A stretch of 43,376 bases of DNA from NCBI RefSeq assembly GCF_010645215.1, contig NZ_JAAGNW010000001.1, forward strand, positions 120,388-163,763. Direction: 5' to 3'. The notes beneath the pieces were generated by a model, which saw only the letters and a program-made list of their open reading frames with translations, was not told the origin of the DNA and made no database searches. Numbering within the stretch: position 1 is the stretch's first letter; each line of letters starts with the position of its first letter. A program made the translations under genes and the position numbers. This document shows, piece after piece, positions 1 through 7,946 of the stretch. The stretch is from Burkholderia multivorans. Lineage in GTDB: Bacteria; Pseudomonadota; Gammaproteobacteria; Burkholderiales; Burkholderiaceae.

Positions 1-356
1 CGATGCGGGTGCGACGAACATCCGCAGCCGGGCCAGCCCCCGGCGAGGCTGCCCGCCGTCACGTCATTGGGTGGTGTGAGTGGTGTAAGCGACGTAAGCG
101 GCGCGGCTCAGCGCGAGCCTGCGCGAAATCGCCGTGCTGCGCGAGCGGGCAGCGGACATGAAACCCGATGAGCAGAGCCTGCCCCGAACTGATGCGAAGA
201 CGCGGCCGCACCGGGCCTGTGCTTCGGCCGGCGTGCCCGGCCGCTCAGCCAGCCGCCGCCGTCGGCCGCCCTCGAAGCGCCGCCGCGACCGCGTCCGGCG
301 CAGCGGCGTCCCTGCCGGCAGCCGGCGCGGCCACCTGTCGACCGACCCCCGCGTTC
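1..356. other. Left-edge stretch without a convincing gene
   Basis: This lies downstream of the 3' end of the first mannosidase gene. All open frames here are GC-rich and Arg/Pro/Ala-heavy with no recognisable domain, and they continue as antisense shadows into the mannosidase gene. I see no clear terminator hairpin with a T-run. It may hold the decayed end of a neighbour lying outside the window. Confidence 0.5.
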
Positions 357-3062
357 CTAAAACCGCCCCCCACCGAAAACCACGGAAGGCGCGAAGGCGC
401 TGTTCGGATCGGTGCCGTCCCATGGGCCGACCCACGCATCGTTCGGCGTCGGGCCCATGACAAAATCGAGCGTACCGCCGGCGCGCATTTCATCGTGCGT
501 GATGTAGGGGCGATGCAACGGGCTGCCGTTGAGCGTGACCGATTGCACGTAACGATTGGCCGTCGACGGCGGCCCGCCGCTCGTCGTGTGCGCCGTGATG
601 GTGAAGCGGCGCACCTGGCCGAACTTCAGCGCGCCGCCCTGCGCGGCGGAAGACGCGACCGGAATGTCGATGCTCGCTTCCGCAAACATGGGGGTGCCGA
701 AGTAGTACACGCCGCCCACCGGATTGAGCGAATAAATGCCCAGCGCCGACAGCACGTACCATGCGGACAGCTGACCAAAGTCGTCATTGCCGGGAATCGC
801 CGACGCCCGCACCCTGCGCGGATCGTCCTGGGCCGCCTTCAAACTGGTGCGGCTCAGCTCGGCGCGATCGCGGTCCGTCAACGTGAGCGAATACATGTCG
901 TCCATCACGGTGCGCACGAGGTTTTGCTTCTTGGACGGCTGGCCGATCACGTTGTACAGATAGGGAAGCTGGTTGGCCGGCTCGTTGCCCGCGACGAACT
1001 GGCCGATCCGGCCGGTGAGATCGGGGAAGCCTTGGCCGAAACGGAAGCCGAGCGGGTTCTTCGGATTGAAGGTCTGATCGAGTTGGGCGCCGAATTGCGC
1101 CTTGCCGCCGCGTACGGCGATGAGCCCCGGAAAATCGTGGAACACGTTCCAGGTGTCGATCCATGAATTCGCTTCGGAGTAGTCGTCCTTCTCCGCGCCG
1201 GCCGGATCAAACGGAGAGACCCAGGCGCCGGTGCTGCCCTTCGGTTGCGCAAACGTCCAGCCATCGTTCTTCGTCGGGTTGTATACGTTGCGATAGTTGA
1301 GGCTGCGCTTCAGGTAAGTCGTGAAGACGGACGTGTCCTTGCCGGCCGCCTTGCCGACCGCGGCGGTCGCCCAGTCGGCGAAGGCGTAATCCTGTGTCGT
1401 GGAGACCGAGGCATTGTCGCCGGAGAAAACATACCCGCGGGTTCGGTACTGATCGAAACCGTGGGCGCTGGCCCCCTGCGTGGTGCTCAGCGCGGTCCAG
1501 ATCTCGTCGATGCCCGCATTCGTGAGGCCCTTCAGATAGGCGTCGGCGATCAGCGGAATAGCCGGATGGCCGGCCATCGTGAAGGTTTCCGTCTGCGCCA
1601 GCGGCCAGACCGGAAGCTCGCCCTTGCCGTTCTGCTTGAACTGGACCAGCAGCGACCGAACCCAGCCGTCGACGCGCTCCGGCTGGATCAAGGTCATCAA
1701 CGGCGACTGGGCGCGGAACGTATCCCACAGCGAAAACGAGGACGAGTAGTCGAACCCGGGGTTCGCATGCTTGCTGGTCGTCGGCGGCGCGGTGCGGCCG
1801 TCGTTGCTCGAATCCATGCCGACGTAGCTGCCGTCCGCATTGTTGTAGAGCGTCGGACCGAGCATCGCATGATAAAGCGAGGTATAGAACATGGTTCGCT
1901 GGTCCTCGGTGCCGCCCTTGATCTGCACGCGGTTGAGCGCCGCGGCCCATGCCTGTTCGGCTCCACGCTTCACGTCGTCGAACGGCTTCGCGCCGACCTC
2001 GACGGACAGATTCGCCGCGGCGTCGGCCACACTCGACGGCGAGATGCCGACGTCGACGCCAAGCGACGCAACTGAACCGGACGCCGCTGCCGCGAACGTC
2101 AGGTAGGCGGTGCTGCCGTCCTGGCTGATCACGACGTCCCGCTCGAACGGCTGGGAAAACCGCGCCACGAAATACGTCGGCTTGTTGTTCGCCCAGTTGT
2201 CGGTGATCTGCCATCCGGAGATCGTCCGATCGTCCGCGACCTGGATTTTTCCGCTCTTGAGCGAACCGCCGATCGGCTTGGCGATGCTGACGATCATGCT
2301 GCGCTTTTGCGTGGCCGCGCTCGGGAAGTAGGTATAGCGATGCACGCCCGCATGCGGGGTCGCCGTCATCTCGGCGAGGATCGCGGCGCCCTTGACGTTC
2401 CAGGGGGGATTGCCCGTTCCTTCGGGCGAGATGAGCACGCGATAGTAGCCCGGGCCGGCGCTTTCGTCCGCGTGGCTGAAGCGCGCGTTGTAGGTCACGG
2501 ACGTCCCGTTGATCCTGGCCAGCGTCGCCTTGTCGACCGGCGCGAGCGTCGGCAGGAAACGCACCTCGCCGCCGGACCCGATGCCTGCGCCGGACAGATG
2601 CGTGTGCGTGAATCCGGTGATGTAGGGGTCGTCGTACTGGTAGCCGGCCGTACGATCCCAGTCATAAGGCAAGGCGCTGGGCCCGCCCGCCGTGTCCGGC
2701 CCCAGCTGAACCATGCCGAACGGCACCGTCGCACCCGGGTAGGTATGGCCATGGCCGCGAATCCCGCTGGGCCAGTTCGCCGCGATGTCCAGGTTCGACG
2801 TCCCGATCATCGGGTCGACGCTGCGCAGGACGCGCGTCGGATCGACGGCCTGCGTCGGTGACGCAGCCCCTCTCCCGCCCGTCGAAGCCGATGTTTCGTC
2901 ATGCGCGTCTCCCCCGGCCCCCGTATCGGAAGCGCCCGGTACGGGAGCGGGTGACGCGGCGCTCGTCGAGGCGAGCGGCGTCGATTCCAGATCGCCGCCG
3001 CATGATGCGACGCAGACGCTGAGCGCCAGGAGCATGCCGGCGGAGTTCGATGTGTGGCGCAT
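357..3062 (-). CDS. GH92-family alpha-mannosidase-like lipoprotein (first copy)
   Basis: A 901-residue glycoside hydrolase family 92 protein. Known members are calcium-dependent exo-alpha-mannosidases that trim mannose from glycans. The start is set at an ATG (3062) preceded by GGAGG; an in-frame ATG six codons upstream lacks a good ribosome site. The N-terminus is a lipoprotein signal peptide with lipobox VASC and acylated Cys21, followed by a Ser/Ala/Pro/Gly-rich tether, so the enzyme is probably anchored in an outer membrane and faces the periplasm or surface. Family motifs seen are MIGT near the start of the domain, GSGGEVRF, SLWDTFRAQSPL, YSEANSWIDTWNVFHD with the acidic residue expected for the general acid, GNEPANQLPYLYN, and GNDDFGQLSAWYVLSALG (Gly758 onward, the catalytic-base loop). 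It follows the second GH92 gene by 209 bp on the same strand and may be co-transcribed. The exact glycan substrate cannot be read from the sequence. Confidence 0.9.
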   Translation of the reverse strand: MRHTSNSAGMLLALSVCVASCGGDLESTPLASTSAASPAPVPGASDTGAGGDAHDETSASTGGRGAASPTQAVDPTRVLRSVDPMIGTSNLDIAANWPSGIRGHGHTYPGATVPFGMVQLGPDTAGGPSALPYDWDRTAGYQYDDPYITGFTHTHLSGAGIGSGGEVRFLPTLAPVDKATLARINGTSVTYNARFSHADESAGPGYYRVLISPEGTGNPPWNVKGAAILAEMTATPHAGVHRYTYFPSAATQKRSMIVSIAKPIGGSLKSGKIQVADDRTISGWQITDNWANNKPTYFVARFSQPFERDVVISQDGSTAYLTFAAAASGSVASLGVDVGISPSSVADAAANLSVEVGAKPFDDVKRGAEQAWAAALNRVQIKGGTEDQRTMFYTSLYHAMLGPTLYNNADGSYVGMDSSNDGRTAPPTTSKHANPGFDYSSSFSLWDTFRAQSPLMTLIQPERVDGWVRSLLVQFKQNGKGELPVWPLAQTETFTMAGHPAIPLIADAYLKGLTNAGIDEIWTALSTTQGASAHGFDQYRTRGYVFSGDNASVSTTQDYAFADWATAAVGKAAGKDTSVFTTYLKRSLNYRNVYNPTKNDGWTFAQPKGSTGAWVSPFDPAGAEKDDYSEANSWIDTWNVFHDFPGLIAVRGGKAQFGAQLDQTFNPKNPLGFRFGQGFPDLTGRIGQFVAGNEPANQLPYLYNVIGQPSKKQNLVRTVMDDMYSLTLTDRDRAELSRTSLKAAQDDPRRVRASAIPGNDDFGQLSAWYVLSALGIYSLNPVGGVYYFGTPMFAEASIDIPVASSAAQGGALKFGQVRRFTITAHTTSGGPPSTANRYVQSVTLNGSPLHRPYITHDEMRAGGTLDFVMGPTPNDAWVGPWDGTDPNSAFAPSVVFGGGRF

Positions 3063-3119
3063 TCCATGCCTCCGTTTCATGACGGGTTGTTGTGTTGGAG
3101 CATGCCTGTCCGCCTCTCC

Positions 3120-3133
3120 GGCGCCGCGGCGCC
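3120..3133. other. Perfect GC palindrome between the two GH92 genes
   Basis: GGCGCCGCGGCGCC is a perfect 14-bp palindrome in the 209-bp gap between the mannosidase genes. It has no adjacent T-run. It could be a processing or attenuation hairpin, or chance in very GC-rich DNA. A second small dyad, CGATCC-G-GGATCG, lies near 3188-3200. Confidence 0.25.
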
Positions 3134-3271
3134 CCTCTCGCGCCGCGCGCCATGACCTGCACCCCTCGGGCGCGCCGACGAAGCACCGATCCGGGATCGA
3201 GCCGGCAGCCGGGATGCAGCCATCCAGCCGCTTCCAGGCCCCATGCGCGATTCGCGGCAAAGCGAAGACGG

Positions 3272-5929
3272 TTATTTCGTTGCCGGCTTCGTATAGTCGG
3301 CGCCGGGGCCGGACGGCGGGGCAAGCGACGGGTCCGTCGCCCAGTTCGTCGGGGTGGCCGACAACGTATAGGTCAGCGTGCCGCCGCCGGCGATGGCAGC
3401 AACCGGCAGCCACGAGCCCGGGTAGGTCTTGCCGTTCAACTGCACCGACTTGATGTAGGGCTTGCCGTTCAGCAGCGCCTCGTCGTCCGCCTCGATGCGC
3501 AGCTTCTTCGTGCCGTCGGCGAGCCAGATCGTCATGCCCTTGAACTGCGGCGTGGACATGGCCATGCCGGGCGCCGACGGAACGACGGGATACAGGCCGA
3601 GGCTCGCCCACAGATAGAACGCGGAGGTCGCGCCGAAGTCGTCGTTGCCGGGCAGACCGCCGGGCGTGTTGAAGAACGTCTTCGTCATCACCACCGGGAT
3701 CACGCGTTGCGTGAGCTGCGGCTTGCCGGCCCAGTTGTAGGCCCACGGCGTCTGCAAGGCGGGCTCGTTGCCGATATAGAGCGTGCTGCCCGATTCGCCG
3801 CTGTTGAGCGTCGCCGCACTCGGCAGGGGGCCGTTGAACGGATCGGTCTGACTCAGGCCGAACAGGGTGTTCAGGCGTGCGATCGCCGCCGCGTTGCCGC
3901 CCAGCTGCCTGATCAGCTCCGCGTAGTCGTGACCGATCGTCCAGGTGTAGTTCGGCTCGGTCGACTCGTGGAAGCCGCGATTATTGTTCTCGCTGAAGTC
4001 CCATTGCCCGCTCGAATCCTTCGTGACGAGCCCTTTCGATTCGCCGTAGTAGCCGCTGTTCGCCGGGATGTTCGCGTTGAAGATGTTGATCCAGTTGCGC
4101 CCGCGCTTGCGCAGCGCGGCGACGCTGCCCGCATCCTCCGCCCGGCCGAGCGCCGCCAGGAAATCGCCGACCGATACGTCCGTCCTGCTCAGCTCCAGCG
4201 TCATCGATCCCGCGTGATGATCCCCCGCGACATCGGTCGAGACATAGCCGTTCTTCACATAGAAGTCGCTGACCGTGCTCACGCCGGCGCCGTCGTCGAC
4301 GCTGCCCAGATTGTTGCAGGCCCCCTCGACGAACGGACTGCCCGGACCGCCCGTGCCGAACGCCGATTGCAGCATGTACTTGCGCGCGGTCGCGAGGTCG
4401 AAGCCGCGCGCACCGAACGCATAGGCGCCCGCGATCACGTTCGGCGCATGATCGCCTTCCATCGGCTTGGTGTCGTCGCTGCCGTCCACCCAGTGGGGAA
4501 ATGCGCCGCACTGTTTCGCATCGACCACGAGCGACTGCATCATGTCGCTCGCCTCGCCGGGAAACAGCAGCGCCTGCAATTGCGTCACCGATCGATAGGT
4601 GTCCCACAGCGAGAAGCTGGAATAGTGTGTGCGGTACGCCCGCGGCTGATCGGGAACCGGATCCTGCGACACATTGGCCGTCTCGCGCTGCGGCGCCGTG
4701 CTGCCGGGATCGCCGAGGTCGAGCTGGCGCATGCTCCGATACTCGCCGTTGACGTCGCTATAGACGGTCGGCCCGGCCAGCGTGCGGTACAGCGCGGTAT
4801 AGAACTGCGTGACGTAGTCGTTTGCCGTCTTGGCCTGCGCGCTGCCCAGGCTCTTCATGGCATTCGGCTGCGCCAGGTCGAGCTGGATCGTGTTGAGCCG
4901 GCTGTTCCAGGCCGCGTCCAGATTGTTTCGCGTCGCGTCGAACGACCAGCCCGGGTTCTCCGTCGTCAGATTGAGCTGGGCATTCGCCACGCTGACCGAT
5001 GAAATGCCGGCCTTCAGCTGTACGGTCGTCGCACCGCTGCCCGCTTGCGGCGCGAACACGAGCGTCGCCACCCCGCCCGCGACCTTGGTCGCAACCGGAT
5101 CGAGCGGCGTATCCAGCTTGATGTAGAAGTACACGGGCTTGTACCAGGTGCCGCCGCAGAACGCGCCGACCACCGTCTTGCCGGACACGACGCCCGCCGC
5201 GACGTCGACCTTGATGTCCACGAGGCTCGGCGACACGCCCGACTTCATGCCGTTGCTGCGCAGCGCATTGATCACCAGGCTCGGCGACGCGCCGGCGGGA
5301 TAGGTCAGGCGCGCCATGCCGGTGCGGGTCGTCGCCGTGAGTTCGTTGAGGATGCCGTTGCCGGTCTTCACGCGGTAGTAGCCGGGCGCGACCACCTCGT
5401 CCTTGTGCGAGAACGACAGCGAACGTCCGCCCGGAATCATCGCGACAGCGCCCTGCCCGCGGCAGCCGGGGCCCGACAGATGCGTGAGGCTGAAGAAATC
5501 GATCGTCGTGTCGGCATAGTAGTAACCGCCCGAGCCATTGCCCCAAGGACTCCTGCTGCCCGGCGTATCGGGACCGAAGCTGACCATGCCGAACGGCGCC
5601 TGCGCAGCAGGATTCACGTTGCCCGGGAAGAGCCCGCCCGCATCCGGCGCCCCGGTGCCGATCAGGACGTTGACGAATTTCGTCAGGCCGGGAATGTCCG
5701 TGCGGGTCGGGGCCGTCGCGCCGTTGCTCCCGCCGGCGCTGCCGGTTCCGTTCGAACCGTTGGCCGTCGCGCCGCTCGATGCGCTGCCGTCCGGAATGGT
5801 CGCCGTCGTATTGCCGCTCACCGCCGCAGACGCCGCCGGCGTCGTATCCAGCGAATCGCCGCCGCACCCCGATATCGCCAACGCCGCCATCACGGCCGCC
5901 GTCGCCGCCTGGAACATTCCGTTACGCAT
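3272..5929 (-). CDS. GH92-family alpha-mannosidase-like lipoprotein (second copy)
   Basis: An 885-residue GH92 protein, paralogous to the downstream copy but clearly diverged. The ATG at 5929 has AGGA eight bases upstream. The N-terminus is a lipoprotein signal ending in lipobox ISGC (Cys22), then about 50 residues rich in Gly, Ser, Thr, Ala and Asn that act as a tether. The catalytic region shows LIGTGAPDAGGLFPG, APFGMVSFGPDT, THLSGPGCRGQG, SLWDTYRSVTQLQAL, FHESTEPNYTWTIGHD (the acidic and HD elements of the family), IGNEPALQTPWAYNW and GNDDFGATSAFYLWASLG (Gly761 onward). The protein should act outside the inner membrane on mannose-containing glycans, but substrate and linkage are not deducible. 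It is the first gene of a likely two-gene operon and is preceded by an AT-rich leader holding a 14-bp dyad. No sequence link to malleicyprol synthesis is visible. Confidence 0.9.
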   Translation of the reverse strand: MRNGMFQAATAAVMAALAISGCGGDSLDTTPAASAAVSGNTTATIPDGSASSGATANGSNGTGSAGGSNGATAPTRTDIPGLTKFVNVLIGTGAPDAGGLFPGNVNPAAQAPFGMVSFGPDTPGSRSPWGNGSGGYYYADTTIDFFSLTHLSGPGCRGQGAVAMIPGGRSLSFSHKDEVVAPGYYRVKTGNGILNELTATTRTGMARLTYPAGASPSLVINALRSNGMKSGVSPSLVDIKVDVAAGVVSGKTVVGAFCGGTWYKPVYFYIKLDTPLDPVATKVAGGVATLVFAPQAGSGATTVQLKAGISSVSVANAQLNLTTENPGWSFDATRNNLDAAWNSRLNTIQLDLAQPNAMKSLGSAQAKTANDYVTQFYTALYRTLAGPTVYSDVNGEYRSMRQLDLGDPGSTAPQRETANVSQDPVPDQPRAYRTHYSSFSLWDTYRSVTQLQALLFPGEASDMMQSLVVDAKQCGAFPHWVDGSDDTKPMEGDHAPNVIAGAYAFGARGFDLATARKYMLQSAFGTGGPGSPFVEGACNNLGSVDDGAGVSTVSDFYVKNGYVSTDVAGDHHAGSMTLELSRTDVSVGDFLAALGRAEDAGSVAALRKRGRNWINIFNANIPANSGYYGESKGLVTKDSSGQWDFSENNNRGFHESTEPNYTWTIGHDYAELIRQLGGNAAAIARLNTLFGLSQTDPFNGPLPSAATLNSGESGSTLYIGNEPALQTPWAYNWAGKPQLTQRVIPVVMTKTFFNTPGGLPGNDDFGATSAFYLWASLGLYPVVPSAPGMAMSTPQFKGMTIWLADGTKKLRIEADDEALLNGKPYIKSVQLNGKTYPGSWLPVAAIAGGGTLTYTLSATPTNWATDPSLAPPSGPGADYTKPATK

Positions 5930-6386
5930 TTTGGTTTCCTAAATATATTTTCGATAACAGAAGCTGTCTTTTCTTACAGTAGCATGCCTCGAAAGCCTAC
6001 ACAGCGGCTATCGCGAAGTTTCCCTGATTTTTATTGTGTTTACTTAAACAACGGGAACAGCACGCAATGTCCGCCGCGCCCCTTCGTGGCGGATGCGCGG
6101 GGACACCCGACGCACGAAATGACTTCGGCCGGCAAAACCCGGCACGCGCCACCGGCGCCGGGACATATTGCATTCAGTGGGGAGGTCCAGCGGCCTTCAT
6201 GCATCGGCTGCCGCGACAGCGTCTGCGCGGGCATGCTTGCCGCACACCGCGAGCGGCGTTCGCGACTCCGCACCTCGGCAAGCGACAGGGCCGCGGCGCG
6301 CGCTCAGGGAACGCGCTCGCCGCGCTGCCTCGTCACGGCGTAGGGACGCGACCCGGGACCAGGCGCCTCGCGATCGCCACGCCGCC
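5930..6386. other. Intergenic region: GH92 promoter side and malR 3' side
   Basis: These 457 bp contain no recognisable gene. The part next to the GH92 start (about 5931-6060) is markedly AT-rich and is the likely promoter and leader of the mannosidase pair, read on the minus strand. The rest is GC-rich DNA downstream of malR. A 77-codon minus-strand frame (6040-6273) has no family resemblance and I do not call it. No obvious malR terminator with a T-run was found. Confidence 0.5.
6037..6050. promoter_or_regulatory. 14-bp dyad TGTTTA-CT-TAAACA, possible operator for the GH92 genes
   Basis: A perfect 6-2-6 inverted repeat lies 108-121 bp upstream of the second GH92 start codon, in the AT-rich leader. 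Its form suits a dimeric regulator such as a GntR or LacI/ROK type sugar regulator, but no such gene is in the window. Promoter elements could not be assigned with confidence. Confidence 0.4.
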
Positions 6387-7100
6387 TCAAATCACCCCGC
6401 GCGCCGAAGCCATCGCGACCGCCTGCGCGCGATTGGTCGCGCCCATCTTGCGCACGGCGTTCGTCAGATGGAACACCACCGTCCGCTGCGTGATGCCCAG
6501 GATCTTCGAGATTTCCCACGCGGTCTTGCCGCGTCCCGCCCATTGCAGCGCCTCGCGCTCGCGCGTGGTCAGGTCGCATGCGCCCTGGCTCGGGGCCGTG
6601 CATTCGAGCAGCTTGCGCATCGCCGAGTGCACGAAGCTCGCGAGCAGCTGCGCGAGGCTGAGCAGGCGCAGCGTGTCCTCCTGGCGATGCTGGAACGGGC
6701 AATCGGTCGCCATGCACAGCATGCTGAACATGCCGCCGCGATCGTGGACCGGGCAGCTCACGCCGTACACGAGCCCGTGCGCCTTCGCTTCGTCGCGCAA
6801 CCGCACCGCCGGCCCCGTGAACAGGGCGTCGTCCCAGATGAGCGGCACGGTGCGCGACAGGCATTGCCGGATCAGCGGATCGATCTCGACATAGCCCGCA
6901 TCCTCGTAGCGCGCGCTCCACGCGGGCGGATAGCCGTCGAACGCGCGCCGGCTGGCGGACGCGCCCGCCAGTTGGTAGCGATAGACGAAGTTCTTGAAAC
7001 CCAGCTGGCGGATGCGGGATTGCGTGTGATCGAACAGGCCGCGCTCGCTGTGCACATGGAGGATTTCGTTAAACGACTCAACGGACAAGTCTTCGTACAT
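6387..7100 (-). CDS. malR: MalR, LuxR-family transcriptional activator of the bur/mal operon
   Basis: A 237-residue LuxR/TraR-type regulator with an N-terminal autoinducer-binding fold (about 25-165) and a C-terminal LuxR HTH (about 176-235: LTTREREALQWAGRGKTA, ISKILGITQRTVVFHLTNAV). I chose the ATG at 7100 because it gives the usual family length; the longer upstream frame is Arg-rich noise. The six residues typical of the acyl-homoserine lactone pocket are all present: Trp61, Tyr65, Asp74, Pro75, Trp89, Gly113. No luxI gene is in the window, so it is an orphan here. From published work as I recall it, MalR activates the divergent biosynthetic operon and does so without added AHL. It is transcribed away from burA across an 846-bp control region. 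Confidence in the family is very high; the name rests on its position beside the cluster. Confidence 0.93.
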   Translation of the reverse strand: MYEDLSVESFNEILHVHSERGLFDHTQSRIRQLGFKNFVYRYQLAGASASRRAFDGYPPAWSARYEDAGYVEIDPLIRQCLSRTVPLIWDDALFTGPAVRLRDEAKAHGLVYGVSCPVHDRGGMFSMLCMATDCPFQHRQEDTLRLLSLAQLLASFVHSAMRKLLECTAPSQGACDLTTREREALQWAGRGKTAWEISKILGITQRTVVFHLTNAVRKMGATNRAQAVAMASARGVI

Positions 7101-7535
7101 GGTGTCGCCCAATGTGAATACGAAAGATAGGTGATCGCTCCAACGCGGCACCACGCGTCGACGCCATGCCGCAGCCGGGCGTCGTCCGGACGATCTGCTC
7201 CCTATGTGACCGTCGCGCGCATGCCTGCCGCGCCGACCTCGGGCGGCAGCAGCACGCGCCGCGCAGAACGGCAGCGTGTGGGCCACTGCCTCGCGTCGGC
7301 TCGCGATACCGGATGAAGGGACGTCGTCCCACGACGCGTGACGGTCTGGACGACCGCGAAAACGAATGCGCCGGGCACATCGGTCACATCCGATTCGCAT
7401 CGGTCATGCAAGGGGGACGACCCGTCGGCGCACCGCAGCAGCTTGGTGCCGAGTCCGTTCAATGCGGCTTATCCGCCACTAGGACAAATACGAAAAGATT
7501 AAAGTTCAAATATTCAAAGAATTCTATCAATTTAT

Positions 7536-7582
7536 TTCGCGAATAGATTGGGTTAATTTTTTCGTGTTTAGCTGTTCGCGAA
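7536..7582. promoter_or_regulatory. Two identical palindromic octamers TTCGCGAA
   Basis: TTCGCGAA occurs at 7536-7543 and again at 7575-7582, 39 bp centre to centre (between three and four helical turns). Each is a perfect 8-bp palindrome in an otherwise AT-rich stretch. Repeated palindromes on nearly the same face of the helix suggest cooperative binding of a dimeric regulator. The protein is unknown. Confidence 0.35.
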
Positions 7583-7607
7583 AAACAAGACAGCACTGTG
7601 TCCTGTC
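7571..7607. promoter_or_regulatory. Overlapping inverted repeats, candidate MalR-type site
   Basis: GCTGT (7571-7575) is mirrored by ACAGC (7590-7594), and GACAG (7589-7593) by CTGTC (7603-7607), the latter a 19-bp dyad with a 9-bp spacer. Lux boxes are 18-20 bp dyads built from CTGT/ACAG half-sites, so these are the closest match in the region, although the half-site orientation and spacing are not canonical. Assignment to MalR is inference. Confidence 0.3.
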
Positions 7608-7657
7608 CATCGGTCTCCGCAAGTCATCGGTATACAGAAATTGTGCCAGATCGCACT

Positions 7658-7671
7658 TTGATCGAGATCAA
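7658..7671. promoter_or_regulatory. Perfect FNR/Anr-type box TTGATCGAGATCAA upstream of burA
   Basis: The sequence fits the FNR consensus TTGAT-N4-ATCAA at all ten fixed positions, and the whole 14 bp form a 6-2-6 dyad. It lies about 275 bp upstream of the burA ATG. A second weaker element, GCGATTCAGATCAA (7769-7782), keeps the right half exactly and matches eight of ten positions. FNR/Anr proteins act under low oxygen in Burkholderia. Whether the site activates or represses depends on the unmapped transcription start. Confidence 0.55.
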
Positions 7672-7831
7672 CATTTGCATCATCTCCTCACGCAGTGGCG
7701 ATTCTGCATTTCTCGACGCCATGGCCCATCATCCGAAACAGACGATCGTATTGTTATCATAATTGAATGCGATTCAGATCAAATTGTCTCACAAGTCAAA
7801 ATGATCGCCCTTTTGAAATCTACATTGTTTC

Positions 7832-7846
7832 AGTATTTTCAATACT
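7832..7846. promoter_or_regulatory. AT-rich dyad AGTATT-TTC-AATACT
   Basis: A perfect 6-3-6 inverted repeat about 100 bp upstream of burA, inside the stretch most likely to contain the core promoter and overlapping the weak -35/-10 candidate. It could be an operator or a leader hairpin. Confidence 0.3.
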
Positions 7847-7946
7847 TATTACGATATTTGCATATATCAAAAACTGTAATAAGTTGCAGTGTCGCTCGAT
7901 TTACCGGCTCTGATAATTTACCGCCAAGTCAATTGCGGGAGGTTTC

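Larger units (their letters stand above)
7101..7946. promoter_or_regulatory. Divergent malR-burA control region
   Basis: These 846 bp hold no convincing gene. The malR-proximal half (to about 7460) is GC-rich; from about 7480 to 7925 the sequence is sharply AT-rich compared with everything around it, as expected for a long regulated promoter or a region bound by a silencer such as H-NS. It carries a pair of TTCGCGAA octamers, overlapping GACAG/CTGTC dyads, a perfect FNR-type box and an AGTATT dyad, listed separately. The burA ribosome site GGGAGG (7937-7942) sits four bases before its ATG. A weak sigma-70-like pair, TTGTTT (7825-7830) and TATTAC (7847-7852) with a 16-bp spacer, is the best of several poor candidates. 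Confidence 0.6.

Noticed and set aside
64-460. Small overlapping frames at the left edge
   Set aside because: Arg-rich low-complexity translations on both strands with no motif and no ribosome site.
6040-6273. 77-codon minus-strand frame between malR and the GH92 gene
   Set aside because: No family resemblance, no convincing ribosome site, and it overlaps the likely GH92 promoter.
7112-7150. Minus-strand TTGGAG-N17-TATTCA as malR promoter
   Set aside because: Each hexamer matches consensus at only three positions, and the implied start site would leave almost no leader before the ATG.
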